Origin: Rallus limicola
Taxonomy: Eukaryota > Chordata > Aves > Gruiformes > Rallidae
DNA length: 64,000 nucleotides
NCBI GenBank assembly: GCA_022605955.1
Contig: JAKCOZ010000003.1
Span: 48,298,179 to 48,362,178 of the forward strand
Reading direction: 5' to 3'
Both the position numbers and the translations under genes were made by a program. The notes under the pieces were generated by a model that was not told the origin of the DNA, searched no databases, and saw only the letters and a program-made list of their open reading frames with translations. Positions 63,301 through 64,000 of this stretch are shown piece after piece; position 1 is the first letter of the stretch, and each line of letters starts with the position of its first letter.

Positions 63301-64000
63301 CAATCCTATAAAAAGAAAAAATTTGTATTCAGATTTTCATATTGACACCAGATTGAATATCCTCCAACGTTCACCAAAAACAAAGAAGGAGGGGACGACA
63401 CAGTGAATTCTGTAAGTTATTGTAAATGTAAAAAGTGCTTTCATTATACTACATCGGAGACCAGTGCATTTCTTGTACATCTTACTTCTCTTCAGAAAAT
63501 CAGCACAGTACAAAAGGCTTCAATGCACAGCAAATATACCAGCAATAAGCACATCAGTTACCACTTAATAGCTTGGAATTTGGACAGTGAGAGAGTTCAA
63601 AGGTGTAGCAAGATACCAAGCTCAAAAAGAGCAGGCTAAAGTTTCCCCAGTGTTATAGCTGTGGAACAAGCAGCATGTTACACATTCAAGTTATAACCCC
63701 TCATGCACTGTCTCCTGTTTAAACAAGCCTGAATTAAGAAAAACAAAACCAACAACCCAAACATGTGTTAAATGGCACTTCCTAACAGCACAGAACTTTT
63801 GCTAAAAGTATGAAAGTCTCCAAAGACAGGTATGCTCAGCCATCTTTATTTCAAGTGAACTGACAAAGTAATGTCAAGGAAGCATTGATGTATATACACA
63901 GTACCATGTCTCATTATTTAACAGCTCCCATCAGGAATACACACAAAAATAATCTATTTTTAATTTTTAAAAAAGTTCACCTGATTGTCTGATAGCCACA
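39280..64000 (-). CDS. ERBIN: ERBIN (ERBB2IP), 3' part: 13 complete exons and one partial
   Basis: Erbin is a LAP-family (LRR and PDZ) scaffold of basolateral membranes and cell junctions. It binds the ERBB2 C-terminus and dampens Ras/Raf and SMAD signalling. The fourteen exon pieces join in one frame: 3159 nt plus the partial exon, about 1,058 residues. In order they carry the LRR end (LWLSDNQ), the LAP-specific segment ([11 protein letters not shown]), a long Ser-rich disordered region, and one PDZ domain with ligand loop ELGFSI and class I helix His (HGQAV). It ends in IIVREVSS and TAA. Neighbour SREK1 downstream on the same strand matches human synteny. The N-terminal LRRs lie beyond 64,000. 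Confidence 0.97.
39622..39654. repeat. (AAT)n/(ATT)n microsatellite
   Basis: A run of AAT units switches to ATT units, making a self-complementary AT-rich tract in an ERBIN intron. Confidence 0.85.
41402..42335 (-). mobile_element. CR1 LINE, minus orientation
   Basis: It starts with a degenerate CR1 tail (ATCATAAAGCAATTTGGG) and the CAAAGATCACCTAGC block. It then runs through the antisense 3' UTR into the RT end (AAGTTCAGTAAGGCCAAG on plus). Frames are broken, and a ~190-codon plus frame across it is antisense noise. It lies in ERBIN's orientation. Confidence 0.88.
43044..43118 (-). CDS. ERBIN: ERBIN PDZ exon 2
   Basis: This 75-nt exon (25 codons, phase 0/0) has acceptor TTTCAAG|GGTATA and donor CAG|GTACTG. 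It encodes [17 protein letters not shown] and QPGDKIIQ, the central PDZ strands. Confidence 0.96.
43639..43731 (-). CDS. ERBIN: ERBIN PDZ exon 1
   Basis: This 93-nt exon (31 codons, phase 0/0) has acceptor ACTTAG|ATTCGA and donor GAT|GTGAGT. It encodes the first PDZ strands and the carboxylate-binding loop: [18 protein letters not shown], then [13 protein letters not shown]. The LGF loop that holds the ligand C-terminus is intact. Confidence 0.96.
43732..44907 (-). other. ERBIN intron
   Basis: 1.18 kb, AT-rich. A 18-bp direct repeat (AGATATATTTAGCTATTA) occurs at 44027-44044 and 44048-44065. Nothing else is seen. The 520-bp intron at 43119-43638 is also plain. Confidence 0.75.
44908..45117 (-). 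CDS. ERBIN: ERBIN exon before the PDZ domain
   Basis: This 210-nt exon (70 codons, phase 0/0) has acceptor TTTTATTCAG|ATACCT and donor GAG|GTAAGA. It encodes [18 protein letters not shown], the conserved [20 protein letters not shown] and [12 protein letters not shown]. Human has Met where this bird has Ile at the first residue. Confidence 0.95.
45118..46820 (-). other. ERBIN intron
   Basis: 1.7 kb of AT-rich intron sequence without recognised repeat or exon. Confidence 0.75.
46821..46949 (-). CDS. ERBIN: ERBIN in-frame exon B (probable cassette exon)
   Basis: This 129-nt exon (43 codons, phase 0/0) has acceptor GTTTAAAG|CATCCC and donor CAG|GTAATT. It encodes [18 protein letters not shown] and ends [12 protein letters not shown]. 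It is open throughout and joins in frame to both neighbours. Like exon A, it is expected to be optional. The weak pyrimidine tract before its acceptor fits regulated use. Confidence 0.82.
46950..47799 (-). other. ERBIN intron between the two optional exons
   Basis: 850 bp, AT-rich. No feature beyond splice sites. Confidence 0.75.
47800..47943 (-). CDS. ERBIN: ERBIN in-frame exon A (probable cassette exon)
   Basis: This 144-nt exon (48 codons, phase 0/0) has acceptor TTTATTCAG|AGCATG and donor CGA|GTGAGT. It encodes [18 protein letters not shown], then [20 protein letters not shown]. The human canonical form, as I recall it, lacks this piece, but longer isoforms contain a close counterpart. 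It is therefore likely an alternatively spliced exon. Confidence 0.88.
47944..53015 (-). other. ERBIN largest intron in window
   Basis: This 5.07-kb intron lies between the big central exon and optional exon A. It has no recognisable CR1 or LTR copy. It contains the unassigned minus-strand frame at 49016-49312. Confidence 0.7.
49016..49312 (-). CDS. unassigned 98-codon open frame in ERBIN intron
   Basis: This frame is open from just after an in-frame TAG (49315-49313) to TAA at 49018-49016. The product is protein-like: a Ser/Gly/Lys-rich start ([13 protein letters not shown]), a basic patch ([14 protein letters not shown]), then [19 protein letters not shown] and a mixed end. Upstream on the same strand, at about 49.68-49.73 kb and 49.4-49.55 kb, are further open stretches in other frames (one starting ATGGCAGAGCTTCAG). 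This could be a decayed processed gene copy or an unused exon. I do not recognise the family, and the ATG nearest the start is internal. Confidence 0.25.
   Translation of the reverse strand, partial: WQVQSSPPKSGKASGDLSGSLKIPLTREQGRCRRGTRRKLTMPLSERLSKILAQEKPTVFGKYCFPRDFPMNVLAEHLLNKCTEAGDFDNETSFSFTR
53016..54537 (-). CDS. ERBIN: ERBIN large central exon
   Basis: This 1,522-nt exon (phase 2 in, 0 out) has acceptor TTTCCAG|GCGAGA and donor GAAAAG|GTAAAG. It encodes about 507 residues of Ser/Pro/Asn-rich, probably disordered sequence. Conserved islands are [72 protein letters not shown] and [20 protein letters not shown]. The same frame runs 24 codons into the intron before a stop; that tail is not part of the spliced protein unless the intron is retained. 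Single-exon coding of this region is typical of the gene. Confidence 0.96.
54538..55332 (-). other. ERBIN intron
   Basis: 795 bp, AT-rich. A plus-strand frame of 240 codons spanning 54073-54795 is mostly antisense to the large exon and is not a gene. Confidence 0.8.
55333..55516 (-). CDS. ERBIN: ERBIN exon (Ser-rich segment)
   Basis: This 184-nt exon (phase 1 in, 2 out) has acceptor ATTTCAG|ATGATTC and donor CTAAG|GTTTGT. It encodes a Ser/Asn-rich stretch ([19 protein letters not shown]) followed by [17 protein letters not shown], nearly identical to human, then a diverged end. Confidence 0.93.
55517..57172 (-). other. ERBIN intron
   Basis: 1.66 kb, AT-rich, with an 11-bp poly-C run at 56919-56929. 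No repeat family is recognised. Confidence 0.75.
57173..57290 (-). CDS. ERBIN: ERBIN exon ([15 protein letters not shown]), tandem acceptor
   Basis: This 118-nt exon (phase 0 in, 1 out) encodes [18 protein letters not shown] and ends VVALSNNKK. The acceptor reads TTAGCAG. Splicing at TAG starts at 57290 and adds one Gln; splicing at CAG starts at 57287 and gives the human-like ...E|ESEELSS. Donor AAAG|GTTAGA. Confidence 0.93.
57291..59884 (-). other. ERBIN intron with CR1
   Basis: This 2.6-kb intron contains the CR1 3' fragment at 57990-58462. The rest is AT-rich unique sequence. Confidence 0.8.
57990..58462 (+). mobile_element. CR1 LINE 3' fragment, plus orientation
   Basis: The sense-strand CR1 3' UTR is clear: GTCCAGGAAGGCCATGAAGA, CAGCCTGGAGAAAGGCTCTG, TTGCCCAGAGAAGCTGTGG and GGTTGGATGGGGCTTTGAGC. 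It ends CCAAACTATTCTTTCAATGA, a mutated CR1 tail. A poly-A run near 58,242 is internal. It is antisense to ERBIN. Confidence 0.9.
59885..60067 (-). CDS. ERBIN: ERBIN exon, poorly conserved linker
   Basis: This exon is 183 nt (61 codons, phase 0/0), with acceptor TCCTGTAG|ACTTCAG and donor GAG|GTATGG. It encodes a hydrophilic linker from [10 protein letters not shown] to IVNHEDTLE. Ends resemble the human protein while the middle differs, as expected for disordered sequence. Confidence 0.9.
60068..60819 (-). other. ERBIN intron
   Basis: 752 bp, unremarkable. The 610-bp intron at 60991-61600 is also plain, apart from C-rich patches near 61,170 and 61,435. Confidence 0.75.
60820..60990 (-). CDS. 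ERBIN: ERBIN exon ([17 protein letters not shown] segment)
   Basis: This exon is 171 nt (57 codons, phase 0/0), with acceptor GATATACAG|GAAGGC. It encodes a near-invariant stretch ([18 protein letters not shown]), then a diverged Glu/Lys-rich part ending DVGVK. Donor AAG|GTTAGAG. Confidence 0.94.
61601..61722 (-). CDS. ERBIN: ERBIN exon ([16 protein letters not shown] segment)
   Basis: This 122-nt exon (phase 1 in, 0 out) has acceptor TTTTTTAG|TTATGTTC. It encodes [18 protein letters not shown] and ends DEREAPPR. The donor CGG|GTTGGTAT lacks the usual purine-rich +3 to +5 bases and is the same as the SREK1 exon 2 donor. Confidence 0.94.
61723..62894 (-). other. ERBIN intron with LTR remnant
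   Basis: This 1.17-kb intron hosts the ERVL LTR remnant at 61922-62229. The remaining ~650 bp is AT-rich with no other feature. Confidence 0.75.
61922..62229 (+). mobile_element. ERVL-type LTR, 3' part, plus orientation
   Basis: It shares its order of motifs with the LTR at 30472-31570. A G-rich GGGAAGAAGGGAGGGGTGGG block is followed by CTCATTATCTAG and GGTAATAAAG, which keeps an intact AATAAA near 62,059. Then come TTGCAGAATGATCTCTCCCT, GTCCTTATCTTGACTCCCC and the end GGGTCAACCCACCA. The 5' two-thirds are missing. It is antisense to ERBIN. Confidence 0.7.
62895..62994 (-). CDS. ERBIN: ERBIN exon, LAP-specific domain
   Basis: This 100-nt exon (phase 0 in, 1 out) has acceptor TTTCTAG|TCTAAA and donor GATG|GTAAGA. 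It encodes [16 protein letters not shown], then [15 protein letters not shown], the conserved segment after the LRRs of LAP proteins. Confidence 0.94.
62995..63980 (-). other. ERBIN intron
   Basis: 986 bp, AT-rich. A short plus-strand frame (63403-63639) has no recognisable content. Confidence 0.75.
63981..64000 (-). CDS. ERBIN: ERBIN exon (partial, end of LRR region)
   Basis: Only the last 20 bases are in the window. They encode WLSDNQ before donor CAG|GTGAAC, matching the end of the last LRR in LAP proteins. The exon continues past 64,000. Confidence 0.85.

Overview
This is a vertebrate nuclear window, almost certainly from a bird. It has long AT-rich introns with GT/AG borders, one CpG island, and CR1 retrotransposon copies ending in the degenerate tail typical of avian CR1. 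It also has LTR remnants that match, from memory, LTR families common in birds, probably Neoaves. No bacterial-type gene, operon, CRISPR array or tRNA/rRNA gene was found.

Two protein-coding genes lie head-to-tail on the minus strand. (1) Positions 600-19384 hold the first four coding exons of SREK1 (SFRS12/SRrp86), an SR-related splicing regulator. They encode RRM1, the linker and the start of RRM2; the rest lies beyond position 1. Its CpG-island promoter is at about 18.68-19.88 kb. (2) Positions 39280-64000 hold the 3' two-thirds of ERBIN (ERBB2IP), a LAP-family scaffold protein. It runs from the end of the leucine-rich repeats, through the LAP-specific and long disordered regions, to the complete C-terminal PDZ domain and stop codon. 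Thirteen complete coding exons and a 20-base piece of a fourteenth were read out, and all exon phases agree. The ERBIN-then-SREK1 order matches human 5q12.3 (NLN-ERBIN-SREK1-MAST4), which supports both identifications.

Layout. 1-19.4 kb: SREK1 exons 4 to 1, with introns holding two CR1 fragments. 19.5-36.1 kb: intergenic, with a CR1 cluster at 20.9-25.7 kb, a nearly full ERVL-type LTR at 30.5-31.6 kb, and a second, solo LTR at 32.65-32.99 kb that probably sits inside an older CR1 5' region. About 36.2-39.3 kb: probable ERBIN 3' UTR. 39.3-64 kb: ERBIN exons and introns, with CR1 copies at 41.4 and 58.0 kb and an ERVL LTR remnant at 61.9 kb.

I see no undescribed multi-gene system. The items most worth checking are two protein-like reading frames I cannot assign (49016-49312 minus, 33966-34207 plus), a 75-base imperfect hairpin at 35925-35999, a NAGNAG acceptor in ERBIN, the two adjacent in-frame ERBIN exons absent from the human canonical form as I recall it, and the apparent nested retroelement. 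Family assignments rest on recall of the proteins and repeats, not on database searches.
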